A stretch of 64,000 nt of DNA from Neomesorhizobium albiziae (GTDB lineage Bacteria; Pseudomonadota; Alphaproteobacteria; Rhizobiales; Rhizobiaceae), in NCBI RefSeq assembly GCF_900114255.1, contig NZ_FOSL01000017.1, forward strand, positions 1 through 64,000, in the 5' to 3' direction. Both the position numbers and the translations under genes were made by a program. The notes beneath the pieces are model-generated. The model did not search any database, was not told the DNA's origin, and saw only the letters and a program-made list of their open reading frames with translations. The first letter of the stretch is position 1, and each line of letters begins with the position of its first letter. Of this stretch, positions 55,007 through 64,000 are shown one piece after another.

Positions 55007-55558
55007 TTATAAATCCAGCTCTCGCATGCTTTCGGGATTGGCGAGAATCGCATCGACCGTCTCGCCGACCGTCTGTGACGACGTGTCGACCCAAAAACCG
55101 ATCCTTGGCGTCTGCGCATGCAGCAGGTCGCGCATCGCCTCGGACGTCCAGGCGCCATACGCGGTTTTGGCCCGCGCGGCATCCCGGCTGGCCAGCGCCG
55201 TCGACGAGGGGTCGAGCACGACGACGCCGGTCGTGCATGGCTTCAGCCGATCGACCACGCGGGCGAGATATTTTCCCAAAATGACGTCCTGATAGACGAC
55301 ATGGAAACCGGCGGCAGCGTATTGCAAAGCGGTATGGCAAGCCAGATCGTAGCGCAACTCCAGTTGCCGCAAGGCTTCCGGCGACGCGTCCGGAGACATT
55401 TCCTTGCGGCCGCCCACAACCATCTTGCGAAAGATGTCGCCACGCAGGTGGACGCTTTTCGGCAAACGCTCGGCAAGCGCCTGGACAACGGTCGATTTTC
55501 CGGCGGCCATGCCGCCTGTAATCACAATGATCCGCGGAAAACTCAGGTCAGCGGGCAT
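55007..55558 (-). CDS. P-loop kinase-like ATPase
   Basis: A 183-residue nucleotide-binding protein of the AAA_33/zeta-toxin-like P-loop kinase group. Walker A is ITGGMAAGKSTVV near residue 13, then LRGDIFRKMVVGGRKEM, with the Asp and Arg expected after the P-loop in small kinases, and HVVYQDVILGKYLARVV. The closest recognised group phosphorylates small molecules (for example chloramphenicol phosphotransferase-like or zeta). Substrate unknown. It lies between holC and the membrane protein gene on the same strand. Confidence 0.83.
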   Translation of the reverse strand: MPADLSFPRIIVITGGMAAGKSTVVQALAERLPKSVHLRGDIFRKMVVGGRKEMSPDASPEALRQLELRYDLACHTALQYAAAGFHVVYQDVILGKYLARVVDRLKPCTTGVVVLDPSSTALASRDAARAKTAYGAWTSEAMRDLLHAQTPRIGFWVDTSSQTVGETVDAILANPESMRELDL

Positions 55559-55584
55559 TCGGAGCTTTCGATGTTCGCAGGCCC

Positions 55585-56034
55585 TCAGGCCTTGCGTTCC
55601 CAGCGCTTGTCCGGGGTCTGCTGCCAATAGGTCACCGCGTGACCGGCCGCCTTCATGTCCTTCCAGTGCCGGCGCGCGCCCTCCAGTTGGGCCGCGTCGT
55701 GACCGTCGAACATGAACACCGCGCGGGCATAGGCGGAAAGCTCCGGCGGCTCGGCGCCATCGACGAGAAAGCGAATTTCGGCGGCGTTCTGGTTTTCCGG
55801 CTCGGTGGTCAAAAGCACCGGCTGCTCCTGCGGCCACGCCTCGCGGTCGGTCGCGTGGGCCAGGAATGCGTCGTCGCGAAACGTCCACAGATGCGCGTCG
55901 AGCGCGTCGCGGCGCTCCTCGGTGCCGGTCTGCACCACGGCCTTCCAGCCGCGCTGCAGGCTGCGCTCCAGCAGCCCCGGCAGCGCATCTTCCAGCGTCG
56001 ATTCGGTCAGGTGATAGAACAGGACTTCGGCCAT
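55585..56034 (-). CDS. holC: DNA polymerase III chi subunit
   Basis: A 149-residue chi subunit of the clamp-loader side of DNA polymerase III, which links the loader (through psi) to SSB. Family marks: EVLFYHLTESTLEDALPGLLERSLQRGWKAVVQTG at the N terminus and LWTFRDDAFLAHATDREAWPQEQPVLLTTE with the C-terminal WKDMKAAGHAVTYWQQT. It follows pepA by 25 bases, a placement conserved across proteobacteria. Confidence 0.94.
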   Translation of the reverse strand: MAEVLFYHLTESTLEDALPGLLERSLQRGWKAVVQTGTEERRDALDAHLWTFRDDAFLAHATDREAWPQEQPVLLTTEPENQNAAEIRFLVDGAEPPELSAYARAVFMFDGHDAAQLEGARRHWKDMKAAGHAVTYWQQTPDKRWERKA

Positions 56035-56059
56035 CCGCCTCGTTCCGCCGTGTCGAGGA

Positions 56060-57553
56060 TCAGCCTTCGTAGTGGTCGCGCACCAGCCTGTCGAGCAGGC
56101 GGACGCCGAAACCCGAAGCCCAGGACTGGTTGATCTCGTTTGACGGCGAGCCCATCGCTGTGCCGGCGATGTCGAGATGCGCCCAAGGCGTATCCTTAAC
56201 GAAGCGCTTGAGGAACTGAGCCGCCGTAATGGAGCCGCCATAACGGCCGCCGATGTTCTTCATGTCGGCGTTCTTGGAATCGATCAGCTTGTCGTAATCC
56301 GGGCCAAGCGGCATGCGCCACAGGCGCTCTTGCGTCGCCAGACCCGCGGCAGTCAGCCGCTCCGACAGTTCGTCATTGTTGGAGAACAGGCCGGCGTGAT
56401 GCTGGCCAAGCGCCACCATGATCGCACCGGTCAACGTTGCCAGGTTGATCATGAACTTCGGCTGGAACCTGTCATTGCAATACCAGAGCGCGTCGGCGAG
56501 CACGAGGCGACCTTCGGCGTCGGTATTCAGCACTTCGATGGTCTGGCCCGACATCGAGGTGACGATATCGCCCGGCCGCTGCGCATTGCCGTCGACGCTG
56601 TTTTCAACGCAGCCGATGATGCCGATCGCGTTGACCTTGGCCTTGCGGGCAGCCAGCGCGTGCATCAGGCCGGTGACGGCGGCAGCGCCGCCCATGTCGC
56701 CTTTCATGTCCTCCATGCCGGCGGCCGGCTTGATCGAATTGCCGCCGGTGTCGAACACCACGCCCTTGCCGATGAAGGCGACGGGCTTTTCCTTGGCCTT
56801 GCCGCCGTTCCACGACATAACGACGAGGCGCGGCGGACGGGGAGAACCCTGGGCAACGCCCAGCAATGCGCCCATGCCGAGCTTCTTCATGTCCTTCTCG
56901 TTCAGCACCTCGACCTTGAGGCCAAGCTCTTCCAACTCGGACGCACGGGCCGCCAATTCGACCGGTCCCAGAATGTTGGCGGGCTCGTTGACCAGGTCGC
57001 GGGCAAGCACGACGCCGTTCACCACGCCTTCCACTTCGGCAAAGGCCTTTTTGGCCGCGGTCGGGTCAGCGCAGAGAATGGTGAATTTCGCCGGCTTCTT
57101 CTCCGGTTTCGCGTCGGCATCGTCCTTCTTGGTCTTGTATTTGTCGAACCCGTAGGCGCGCAGCAGAATGCCTGCCGCGACATTGGCGGCATCGGCTGCG
57201 CTTACCGAGATGCCGGCAATATCAAGCACGACGCTGACCTCGTTCGGCTTGCGGACCTGGGCGAACACCGAGCCGCCAAGCTTCAGCCAGCCATATTCGT
57301 CGATCGACGAGGCCTCGCCGACGCCCAGCGCAACCAGGCGGTCAAAACCGGCGCCTTCCGGCGCGATCATCTCGACAGATGTGCCGGACTTGCCTGTGAA
57401 TTCGGTGATGGCGAAAGCCTTTTCCAGCACCTTGCCCGGGTCGCATGCCTTGCCGGTGTCGCTCAGTCCCGCGCCCTCGGCGGACAGGACAAGGACGCTG
57501 CCTTTTTTTGGCGCAGCGAGTTTGGCAAAGCTTATCGTGGGACGGGCGCTCAT
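56060..57553 (-). CDS. pepA: Leucyl aminopeptidase
   Basis: A 497-residue M17 di-zinc aminopeptidase that releases N-terminal amino acids. The M17 core appears as [22 protein letters not shown] and [16 protein letters not shown], giving the metal-binding Asp and Glu and the bicarbonate-site Arg; KGVVFDTGG provides the zinc-bridging Lys and Asp. The N-terminal domain is the usual macro-like fold. It is first of a minus-strand group followed by holC. ATG 57553 gives the family start MSARPTISF; upstream open frame is not credible. Confidence 0.95.
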   Translation of the reverse strand: MSARPTISFAKLAAPKKGSVLVLSAEGAGLSDTGKACDPGKVLEKAFAITEFTGKSGTSVEMIAPEGAGFDRLVALGVGEASSIDEYGWLKLGGSVFAQVRKPNEVSVVLDIAGISVSAADAANVAAGILLRAYGFDKYKTKKDDADAKPEKKPAKFTILCADPTAAKKAFAEVEGVVNGVVLARDLVNEPANILGPVELAARASELEELGLKVEVLNEKDMKKLGMGALLGVAQGSPRPPRLVVMSWNGGKAKEKPVAFIGKGVVFDTGGNSIKPAAGMEDMKGDMGGAAAVTGLMHALAARKAKVNAIGIIGCVENSVDGNAQRPGDIVTSMSGQTIEVLNTDAEGRLVLADALWYCNDRFQPKFMINLATLTGAIMVALGQHHAGLFSNNDELSERLTAAGLATQERLWRMPLGPDYDKLIDSKNADMKNIGGRYGGSITAAQFLKRFVKDTPWAHLDIAGTAMGSPSNEINQSWASGFGVRLLDRLVRDHYEG

Positions 57554-57932
57554 GCAGGATTCCTTGGGCGGGCGGGTTCCGGTTTCTCGGCGTTTGGCCG
57601 TTTCCACTGCTATGACAAGGCTTTGCAGCCACGGCAAGACCGAATCGGCCTGCCCTAAAGTAACGCTTTGGCGCTCTCCGAAACGTGATTTGCGGGAATC
57701 CAGCGCCGCTGCCAAATCCGTCGCATGTGGATGAACGCCGCCGGTGACGGTTTGTTAACGTCGTTTGTTGGCCGTTTTTTAGCCAATGATGGGGAGACTT
57801 TTACCGACACCCCAGCGCCTTTCTCGCCGGGGCGGAAGTGAATCAGTTGTGCGCCCGCCGTTGGGCGGATAAATTTATCTTTTGGCGTCACTGCGGCGCA
57901 TAACCATTTGTGATTACGGAACCTTGTAGGTG
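57554..57932. promoter_or_regulatory. Divergent spacer pepA / lptF
   Basis: A gene-free 379-base region carrying both starts. A hairpin ttggc-gccaa (57768-57786, 9-base loop with a T run inside) and a small stem gccc-gggc near 57850-57870 are visible. The lptF promoter is expected in the last 120 bases but no convincing -35/-10 pair is seen. GTG 57930 overlaps ATG 57933 of lptF. Confidence 0.5.
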
Positions 57933-59138
57933 ATGAAGGTCGTCGAGCGCTATATCCTGCGACGGGCGTTCGCGGTCTTCGCCGGAGCCTTGTTCTGGAC
58001 GCTTGCGATCGTCTGGACGACGCAGGTGCTTAGCCGCATCGATTTCGTCACCACCAGTGGCCAGTCGGCGATGGCCTTCTTCGAGCTGGCGACGCTGATC
58101 CTGCCTTCCGTCATCCCGGTGGTGGTACCGTTCGCCGTCAGCATCGCCGTTGCCCAGACGCTGTCGATGATGAACACCGATTCGGAGTTGGTGGTGATCA
58201 GCGCGGCAGGCAGTTCGCGCATGACAACCATCCGGCCGATCCTGCTTTTGGCGCTCGGCGCCAGCATCCTGTCGTTTGCCGTCGACAATGGCGTCGACCC
58301 TTATGCGCGGCAGCGGGCACGCGAGCTGGTATCGGAGGCGCGGGCCGATTTCCTCTCGACCGTCGTGCAGGAAGGCAGCTTCCGCAAGGTCGACGAGGGC
58401 CTTTTCGTGCAGATCGGCGAGCGGCGGCCGGATGGGCGGCTGGGCAGCATATTTGTTGCCGATTCCCGCGATAAGAACATCGATTTCATTTACTACGCCA
58501 AGGATGGCGCGGTGATTTCGCGCGACGGCAAGAATGTGCTTTTGATGAATGACGGCGTGGTCCATCGCAAGGCCGTCGGCGCCGAAGTGTCGATCATCCG
58601 CTTCCATTCCTATGCGTTTGATCTGTCGGCATTTTCATCAGAAGCACAGCAAGTTGTTCTGTTCGCCAAGGATCGCACGCTGGGCTTCCTTTTGAACCCC
58701 GATCCCAACGATCCGCTGTATGCGAAAGTACCGCAGCAGTTCCGCGCCGAATTGCACCGGCGCCTTACCGAATGGATCTACCCGCTTGTTTTCGCACTCA
58801 TCGCGCTCGCCGTCGCCGGTGACGCCCGCTCCCACCGGGAAGCGCGCATCCATCCCCTGGTGACGTCGCTCGTTATCGCGCTGGTGGCGCGCTGGCTGGG
58901 CTTCTTCGTTTCCAACGAAACGCAAAACACGCCGTCTTTCGCCATTGCCGTCTATGGCGTGCCAATCTTCTTCGCCGCGATATCGGTGTGGTTCATCTAT
59001 AAGCAGCGCACGATGGAACTGCCGATTTCGTGGGCTGAGAACCTGATCGCCCTCTTCCGCAGGATAGGCGACAGGGTGATCCTGTTGCGCCATCGCCTGC
59101 TCGGGCACCCCGTCCCTTCGACGCGAGGGCGTCTCTGA
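57933..59138 (+). CDS. lptF: LPS export permease LptF
   Basis: A 401-residue inner-membrane subunit of the LptB2FG lipopolysaccharide extractor. The six-helix plan with a large periplasmic jellyroll is seen: N-terminal VVERYILRRAFAVFAGALFWTLAIVWTT, the central jellyroll (SFRKVDEGLFVQIGERRPDGRLGSIFVADSRD) and C-terminal helices. The first motif RYILRRAF matches the YjgP/YjgQ family start. The stop overlaps lptG by one base (tgATGgg). It is first of the envelope operon lptFG-lptD-SurA-pdxA. Confidence 0.95.
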   Translation: MKVVERYILRRAFAVFAGALFWTLAIVWTTQVLSRIDFVTTSGQSAMAFFELATLILPSVIPVVVPFAVSIAVAQTLSMMNTDSELVVISAAGSSRMTTIRPILLLALGASILSFAVDNGVDPYARQRARELVSEARADFLSTVVQEGSFRKVDEGLFVQIGERRPDGRLGSIFVADSRDKNIDFIYYAKDGAVISRDGKNVLLMNDGVVHRKAVGAEVSIIRFHSYAFDLSAFSSEAQQVVLFAKDRTLGFLLNPDPNDPLYAKVPQQFRAELHRRLTEWIYPLVFALIALAVAGDARSHREARIHPLVTSLVIALVARWLGFFVSNETQNTPSFAIAVYGVPIFFAAISVWFIYKQRTMELPISWAENLIALFRRIGDRVILLRHRLLGHPVPSTRGRL

Positions 59139-60220
59139 TGGGTTGGACGCTCGGCCGCTATTTCTTCTTCCGCTACGTGACCATCACGCTTTGGTTCTTC
59201 GTCGGCATTTTCGCGCTGGTCTTCATCATCGACTTCACCGAGTTTTCGAGCAGCACGGCCGGCTTGCCCGGTTTCACCGTCCAGCTGGCGCTGGCCGTCT
59301 CGGCGCTCAGGGTGCCGATGGTGATGCAGCAGGTGGTGCCCTTCGTCGGCCTGTTCGCGGCCATGGCGACACTGGTCTCGCTCAACCGCAGGTATGAGCT
59401 GGTGATCGCACGCGCCGCCGGCATCTCGGCATGGCAATTCCTCTTGCCGGCCTGCATCGGCGCCCTGCTCTTCGGCCTCGCCACCATAGCGATCCTCAAT
59501 CCAATCGCCGCCTACGGTTTTTCGCGGGCCGAGAACATAGAAACCGCGCTCCGTTCGGGCCAGTCGAACACCGTCTCCGCATTCGGCGCTCCATGGATCC
59601 GCCAGAAGACCGACGAGGGCGACGCCATCATCGGTGCCCGCGCCATTCTCAACCAGGGACTGGAGCTTTCCGACGCGGTGTTCTTCCAGTTCGACGCCGA
59701 GGGCGAGATCGCGCGAAGGCTCGACGCAAAACGCGCATTCCTGCGCGATGGCTATTGGGAACTGGTCGAGGTCAACGAGCTGAAGGACAGCACCGAGACA
59801 AAACTTCCGTCGGTGCGAATCAAGACCAATCTGCGCCCTGAAATCGTCCAGGAACGGCTTGCCCGTCCGGAGACCATTCCCTTTTTCCAACTACCCGCTA
59901 AGATCGAAATAGCGCGCTCGTTTGGATTGAGGGCAAATGCGTTCGCCATGCAGTTTCATTCGCTCGTTGCGCTGCCGCCATTGCTGGTCGCCATGACCTT
60001 GATCGCGGCAACGGTTTCGATGAGATTTGCGCGCATGGGACAGTCGGCTACGATGATTCTGGGTGGCGTCGTCGCGGGCTTTCTGCTTTATGTCGTCTCG
60101 GTTCTGGTCAAGGCATTCGGAACTGCGGGATTCGTGCCACCGGTTGTAGCGGCCTGGTTCCCTGTGATCGTGGCATTGTTCTTTGGGGTGACGTTCCTGC
60201 TCCACAAGGAGGACGGTTAG
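59138..60220 (+). CDS. lptG: LPS export permease LptG
   Basis: A 360-residue partner of LptF. The opening MGWTLGRYFFFRYVTITLWFFVGIFALVFIIDFTEF is the YjgQ form of the family start, followed by VMQQVVPFVGLFAAMATLVSLNRRYELV, the coupling region contacting LptB, and C-terminal helices. It is coupled to lptF by stop-start overlap, and its TAG stop overlaps the lptD GTG by one base, with AAGGAGGACG just upstream as that gene's ribosome site. Confidence 0.95.
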   Translation: MGWTLGRYFFFRYVTITLWFFVGIFALVFIIDFTEFSSSTAGLPGFTVQLALAVSALRVPMVMQQVVPFVGLFAAMATLVSLNRRYELVIARAAGISAWQFLLPACIGALLFGLATIAILNPIAAYGFSRAENIETALRSGQSNTVSAFGAPWIRQKTDEGDAIIGARAILNQGLELSDAVFFQFDAEGEIARRLDAKRAFLRDGYWELVEVNELKDSTETKLPSVRIKTNLRPEIVQERLARPETIPFFQLPAKIEIARSFGLRANAFAMQFHSLVALPPLLVAMTLIAATVSMRFARMGQSATMILGGVVAGFLLYVVSVLVKAFGTAGFVPPVVAAWFPVIVALFFGVTFLLHKEDG

Positions 60221-62646
60221 TGTTGGTGGCCCGGGCTCATTTTTGCTCGTCGGCTCGGCTGGCGCGCCTGTTCGGCGCGACTGCAATGGCATGCGTGTTT
60301 TCTTACGTGTTCGCGCCGGCTCCCGCCCCTGCGCAGGACGTCCAGCTTGCAGCTCCGTCGATTCCGGCAAATTCTCAGATGCTGCTCGAGGCAGACACGC
60401 TGGTCTACGACAACGACGCCAATACGGTGACGGCTGCCGGCGGCGTGCAGATCGACTATGGCGGCAACAAGCTGGTGGCCAAACGCGTCACCTATGACCG
60501 CAAATCCGGCCGCCTCATCGCCAGTGGCGACGTCGCGCTCGTCGACAGCGAAGGCACCAAGGTGTTCTCGCAGGAGATCGACATCACCGACGATTTCGCC
60601 GACGGCTTCGTCAACGCGCTGCGCGTCGAAACCGTCGACAAGACCTATTTCGCCGCCGAGAGCGCCAAGCGCGAACGCGGCATGCTCACCACCTTCAACA
60701 ACGGCGTCTACACCGCCTGCGCACCCTGCGAGGAAGAGCCAAACAAGGCGCCGATCTGGCGTCTGAAGGCCAAGAAGATCATCTGGAACGGCCAGGCCAA
60801 GACGGTCCGTTTCGAGCAGTCGCGCTTCGAAATGTTCGGCTATCCCATCGCCTACTTCCCTGCCCTCGAGGTTCCGGATCCGACGGTCAAGCGCAAGACC
60901 GGCTTCCTGATTCCCGGCATCGCCTACAAGTCGGACCTCGGGGTCGGGTTCAACATTCCGTTCTACATCGCGCTGGCGCCCACCTACGACCTGACGTTGC
61001 ACGGCCGTTACTACACGAAGCAGGGCTTCCTCGGCATGGCGGAGTGGCGGCAGCGCTTCAACAACGGCCAGTACAATCTGCGCATCGCCGGCATCTCGCA
61101 GCAGGATCCGGGCGGCTTCCAGTTCGGCACGGTCGACGCCGGCACGGCGACCGATCCCAACAAGCTTCGCGGCATGATCGGTTCGAAGGGCGACTTCGTC
61201 ATCAATCCCCGCTGGAGTTTCGGCTGGGATATCGTGGCGCAGTCCGACAAGAACTTTTCCTACACCTATGGCATTCCCGGCTATTCCAACTTCGTGCAGC
61301 AGTCGCAGGTCTACCTGACCGGCCTGCATGAGCGGAACTATTTCGACCTGCGCGCCATGCGCTTCCAGGTCCAGGAAGAATATTTCGACGAGAGCGCCTC
61401 CGCGCGCGACGACAAGCAGCCCTGGGTGCTGCCGACGCTCGACTACTCCTATACGCCGGATGAACCGGTGTTCGGCGGCGAACTCAATTTCGACGTCAAT
61501 GCCCGCGTCATCAACCGCTCGCGTCTCGACAGCATACCCAGCACCCCAGCGGTGCGCGGCCTCGAGGGCACCAACAGCCGCCTGACGGCGGAGGCCGAGT
61601 GGAAGAAGTCGATCATCACCGAGGGCGGCATCGTCATCACGCCGATGTTCGACGTGCGCGGCGACGCCGCGCATAGCAACATCTCGTCGGAATCGGTCGC
61701 GGCCATCAACAACATGGCCGGAACCCTGAACGGCATCGACTACAGTCACGGCGGCCCGGCCTACAGCGGCGTCGCCGCCGACATTCGCTCCGCCTACAAC
61801 CGCTTCATGGCGACTGCCGGTCTCGAACTGCGCTGGCCCGTGCTGTTCTCGTCGACCAGTTCCAGCCACGTGCTGGAGCCGATGGCCCAGCTGTTCGCCC
61901 GCCCGGACGAGCGCTACGCCGGTTCGCTCGGCATCCCGAACGAAGACGCGCAGAGCTTCGTCTTCGACGCCAGTTCGCTGTTCGAGCGCGACAAGTTCTC
62001 CGGCTATGACCGCATCGAAGGCGGCACCCGCGCCAATATCGGCTTCCGTTACTCCGGCAGCTATTCGAGCGGCTGGACGACCAACGCGCTTTTTGGCCAG
62101 TCCTATCACCTCGCCGGCGAAAACTCGTTCGCGCAGCCCGATCTGGTCAATGTCGGCGCTTATTCCGGCCTGGAAACCGACACGTCCGACTATGTCGGCC
62201 TCGCCGGCTTCTCCAGCCCAAGCGGCTTGTCCGCTTCGATCTCCGGCCGTTTCGACGAGCAGACTTTCGAGATCAGGCGCGCCGAAGCGAAGGCTGGCTA
62301 CTCCATCGACCGGTTTTCGGTGAACGCGAAATATGCCTTCATCCAAGCGCAGCCGCTTTACGGCTTCCCTGACGACCGGCGTGAGATGACGCTCGGCGCC
62401 ACGGCCAAGATCAACGAAAACTGGAAGACATTCGGATCGGCGACCTATGATTTCGAGGCCGATACCGTGGTGCGCGATTCAGTAGGTTTCACTTACGACG
62501 ACGGTGTGTGCTTCCTGTTCTCGCTGACCATGTCCGAGACGCGCGACCGTTTCACGCGCGATACATCGCAGAGTATCGGGTTCAACATCTCGTTCCGCAC
62601 TCTCGGTGACTTTGGAACGGATTCGAGTTCTTTCAGTTCAAACTGA
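60220..62646 (+). CDS. lptD: LPS assembly protein LptD
   Basis: An 808-residue outer-membrane protein that inserts LPS in the outer leaflet with LptE. A signal-like start (LARLFGATAMACVFSYVFAPAPAPA) precedes the periplasmic OstA/LptA-like domain (MLLEADTLVYDNDANTVTAAGGVQIDYGGNKLVAKRVTYD) and the 26-strand barrel (RTKTGFLIPGIAYKSDLGVGFNIPFYIALAPTYDLTLHGRY). The conserved cysteines used by E. coli LptD are reduced here: only CAPCEEE appears, as in other rhizobia, so maturation may differ. GTG start overlapped by the lptG stop. Confidence 0.94.
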   Translation: MLVARAHFCSSARLARLFGATAMACVFSYVFAPAPAPAQDVQLAAPSIPANSQMLLEADTLVYDNDANTVTAAGGVQIDYGGNKLVAKRVTYDRKSGRLIASGDVALVDSEGTKVFSQEIDITDDFADGFVNALRVETVDKTYFAAESAKRERGMLTTFNNGVYTACAPCEEEPNKAPIWRLKAKKIIWNGQAKTVRFEQSRFEMFGYPIAYFPALEVPDPTVKRKTGFLIPGIAYKSDLGVGFNIPFYIALAPTYDLTLHGRYYTKQGFLGMAEWRQRFNNGQYNLRIAGISQQDPGGFQFGTVDAGTATDPNKLRGMIGSKGDFVINPRWSFGWDIVAQSDKNFSYTYGIPGYSNFVQQSQVYLTGLHERNYFDLRAMRFQVQEEYFDESASARDDKQPWVLPTLDYSYTPDEPVFGGELNFDVNARVINRSRLDSIPSTPAVRGLEGTNSRLTAEAEWKKSIITEGGIVITPMFDVRGDAAHSNISSESVAAINNMAGTLNGIDYSHGGPAYSGVAADIRSAYNRFMATAGLELRWPVLFSSTSSSHVLEPMAQLFARPDERYAGSLGIPNEDAQSFVFDASSLFERDKFSGYDRIEGGTRANIGFRYSGSYSSGWTTNALFGQSYHLAGENSFAQPDLVNVGAYSGLETDTSDYVGLAGFSSPSGLSASISGRFDEQTFEIRRAEAKAGYSIDRFSVNAKYAFIQAQPLYGFPDDRREMTLGATAKINENWKTFGSATYDFEADTVVRDSVGFTYDDGVCFLFSLTMSETRDRFTRDTSQSIGFNISFRTLGDFGTDSSSFSSN

Positions 62647-62732
62647 TGATGAAACGCAGGACATCGTTTCGCCGTATAGGCGGAGCATGGAGCAATGTTC
62701 CATCGATGTGCGGAACTCGGGGATAATTTGGA

Positions 62733-63659
62733 ATGAAACTGATCAGGAAACATCTGGTTTCGATTGGCTTTGCTTTGCTCGTCGCAGCGACGGCAGCGCC
62801 TGTATTCGCGCCTCTTCCGGCCGCCGCCAGCGAAATCAAATACGTGGTCAACGACGTCCCGATCACCAGCTACGATATCCAGCGACGCGCTGCATTCATC
62901 AAGCTTCAGCGCGGCAAGGGCAGCGCTTCCGAGCAGATGATCGAACAGACGCTGCGCATGTCGGAAGTGAGGCGCCTCGGCATCAAGGTCACAGACCAGC
63001 AGGTTGACGACGCCTACGCTCGCTTCGCCAGCAACAACAAGATGCCATTGCAGCGGCTTGACGGCATCCTTGAGCAGGCCGGGGTGACAAAGCAGCACTT
63101 CAAGGACTTCATCCGCGCCCAGATGAGCTGGAACCAGGCTCTGAGCCAGCGCGCCCGCGGCGGCGGCGGACGCATGACCGAACAGGAAGTGGTGCGCAAG
63201 ATGCTGCAGCAGGGCGGTGCCAAGCCGTCGGCTACGGAATACATGCTGCAGCAGGTCATCTTCGTCATCCCGCAGAAGGACAAGGGCTCCGCCGGCAAAC
63301 GCAAGCAGGAAGCGGAAGCCATGCGCTCACGCTTCAACGGCTGCGACTCCACCCGACAGTTCGCAAAAGGCCTGATCGACGTGACCGTTCGTGACCTCGG
63401 CCGCAAGCTTGCGCCGGAGCTGCCGCCTGAATGGGCGGATTCGATCAAGAAAACCAATACGGGCTCGGCCACTCCTGTCCGGCAGACCGAGCGCGGTCTG
63501 GAATTCATCGGCATTTGCAGCGCCCGCGAAGTTTCGGACGATCGTGTCGCCCAGCTTGTGCTGAACGGCGACGACAAGAGCGGCGACCAGAAGGTGGACG
63601 AGCTCAGCAAGACCTATACCGAAGAGCTGCGGAAAAAAGCCCGCATCGTCGAGCGCTAG
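62733..63659 (+). CDS. SurA-like periplasmic chaperone / peptidyl-prolyl isomerase
   Basis: A 308-residue SurA-family protein. The signal peptide (IRKHLVSIGFALLVAATAAPVFA) ends near residue 27. The SurA_N chaperone domain follows: IKYVVNDVPITSYDIQRRAAFIKLQ, then RRLGIKVTDQQVDDAYARFASNNKM. A parvulin-like domain is suggested in YMLQQVIFVIPQKDKG and DLGRKLAPELPPEWADSIKKTNTG, but is short, so isomerase activity is uncertain. It delivers outer-membrane proteins to BAM, fitting its place between lptD and pdxA (the E. coli order is lptD-surA-pdxA). Confidence 0.92.
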   Translation: MKLIRKHLVSIGFALLVAATAAPVFAPLPAAASEIKYVVNDVPITSYDIQRRAAFIKLQRGKGSASEQMIEQTLRMSEVRRLGIKVTDQQVDDAYARFASNNKMPLQRLDGILEQAGVTKQHFKDFIRAQMSWNQALSQRARGGGGRMTEQEVVRKMLQQGGAKPSATEYMLQQVIFVIPQKDKGSAGKRKQEAEAMRSRFNGCDSTRQFAKGLIDVTVRDLGRKLAPELPPEWADSIKKTNTGSATPVRQTERGLEFIGICSAREVSDDRVAQLVLNGDDKSGDQKVDELSKTYTEELRKKARIVER

Positions 63660-63672
63660 GTTCCAGACAGCC

Positions 63673-64000
63673 GTGCCGCCTCTCGCATTGACGGCCGGCG
63701 ATCCGTCCGGAATTGCCCCCGAAATCGCCATCGCCGCATGGCGCATGCGCGACGCGGCGAATGTTCCGCCCTTCTATCTCTTGACTGATCCGGCGCTCCT
63801 GGCGGCCCGCGCCCGCAACACCGGCCTTGAGCTGAAAATCCGGGAAGTGACGCCCTCGGGCGCCGATGCCGTCTTCGCCGACGCCCTGCCGGTCGTCCCG
63901 CTGACCGAGCGCTTCGGCAACACATTGGGCAGGCCGGACAGCACCAATGCCGCCGGCATCGTCGAATCGATCGACCGCGCCGTCGCCGACGTCTTTTCGG
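63673..64000 (+). CDS. pdxA: 4-hydroxythreonine-4-phosphate dehydrogenase (5' part)
   Basis: The N-terminal 109 residues of PdxA, cut by the window edge. PLALTAGDPSGIAPEIAIAAW at residues 3-23 is the diagnostic start with the substrate-binding GDPSGIGPE-like motif; FGNTLGRPDSTNAAGIVESIDRAV is the following segment. It acts in pyridoxal phosphate synthesis. I start at GTG 63673, 14 bases after the SurA-like gene; no better start is visible. Last member of lptD-surA-pdxA in this window. Confidence 0.92.
   Translation, partial: MPPLALTAGDPSGIAPEIAIAAWRMRDAANVPPFYLLTDPALLAARARNTGLELKIREVTPSGADAVFADALPVVPLTERFGNTLGRPDSTNAAGIVESIDRAVADVFS

Noticed and set aside
60217-62346. A 709-codon minus-strand open frame opposite lptD
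   Set aside because: It is the high-GC shadow of lptD (Val/Asp/Gly/Arg-rich, no domain). lptD fits its operon and has the OstA and barrel features.

Overview
The window is a gene-dense, high-GC alphaproteobacterial chromosome segment. It looks like Rhizobiales, most likely Mesorhizobium or a close Phyllobacteriaceae relative. I judge this from the aapJQMP amino acid permease operon, the uvrC-pgsA-moaD-moaE and lptF-lptG-lptD-SurA-pdxA arrangements, the intergenic palindromes and the protein sequences. Genus assignment is inference from memory. About 67 protein genes and two tRNAs are supported. There is no rRNA, IS element, prophage or CRISPR array; this is mostly core genome with a few accessory patches.

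Layout. 1-293: gene-free, with long GC-rich hairpins. 294-12861: housekeeping genes (parC, a secreted unknown, aspS, an acetyltransferase, an MFS carrier, rnd, and the polyphosphate pair ppx/ppk1). 13039-15223: a CHCC zinc protein of respiratory complex I type, a flavin monooxygenase and a DUF2459 membrane protein. 15310-19584: aapJQMP on the minus strand. 19973-23423: metC, two small enzyme-like proteins, a 52-residue lipoprotein too short for routine calling, tRNA-Arg, a complex I accessory protein, tRNA-Pro and a TTG-start membrane protein. 23489-28505: hda, a PerM-type permease, a phosphatidyltransferase, then purM-purN and a SixA-like phosphatase.

28546-32781 is the most unusual stretch. 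A His-rich membrane protein of unknown function, a CDF metal exporter and a molybdopterin oxidoreductase lie in line on the minus strand. Two near-identical dyads of MerR type sit in 18-19 bp promoter spacers. Between the exporter and the oxidoreductase is the wreck of a tandem duplication: a relic of the oxidoreductase 3' end and a relic of a second CDF gene that is frameshifted and partly inverted. The pattern implies an ancestral oxidoreductase-CDF operon whose duplication gave the surviving exporter its own metal-type promoter.

32894-41677: rlmJ, a TetR/SDR divergent pair, a PQQ-type sugar dehydrogenase, two secreted proteins (one RNase T2), an acyl-CoA dehydrogenase facing an HxlR regulator with a clear dyad between them, a glutathione transferase and an outer membrane beta-barrel protein. 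42073-47758: a pteridine-reductase-like SDR coupled to uvrC, pgsA, moaD, moaE, a YbaY-META fusion and ndk. 48006-54182: DinB-family protein, a glycine-rich secreted repeat protein with an apparent one-base frameshift in a G run, an ABC-F ATPase, an enoyl-CoA hydratase, a methyltransferase and an NTF2-like protein. 54274-57553: a minus-strand group ending with holC and pepA. 57933-64000: the envelope operon lptF-lptG-lptD-SurA-like-pdxA, with pdxA cut by the window edge.
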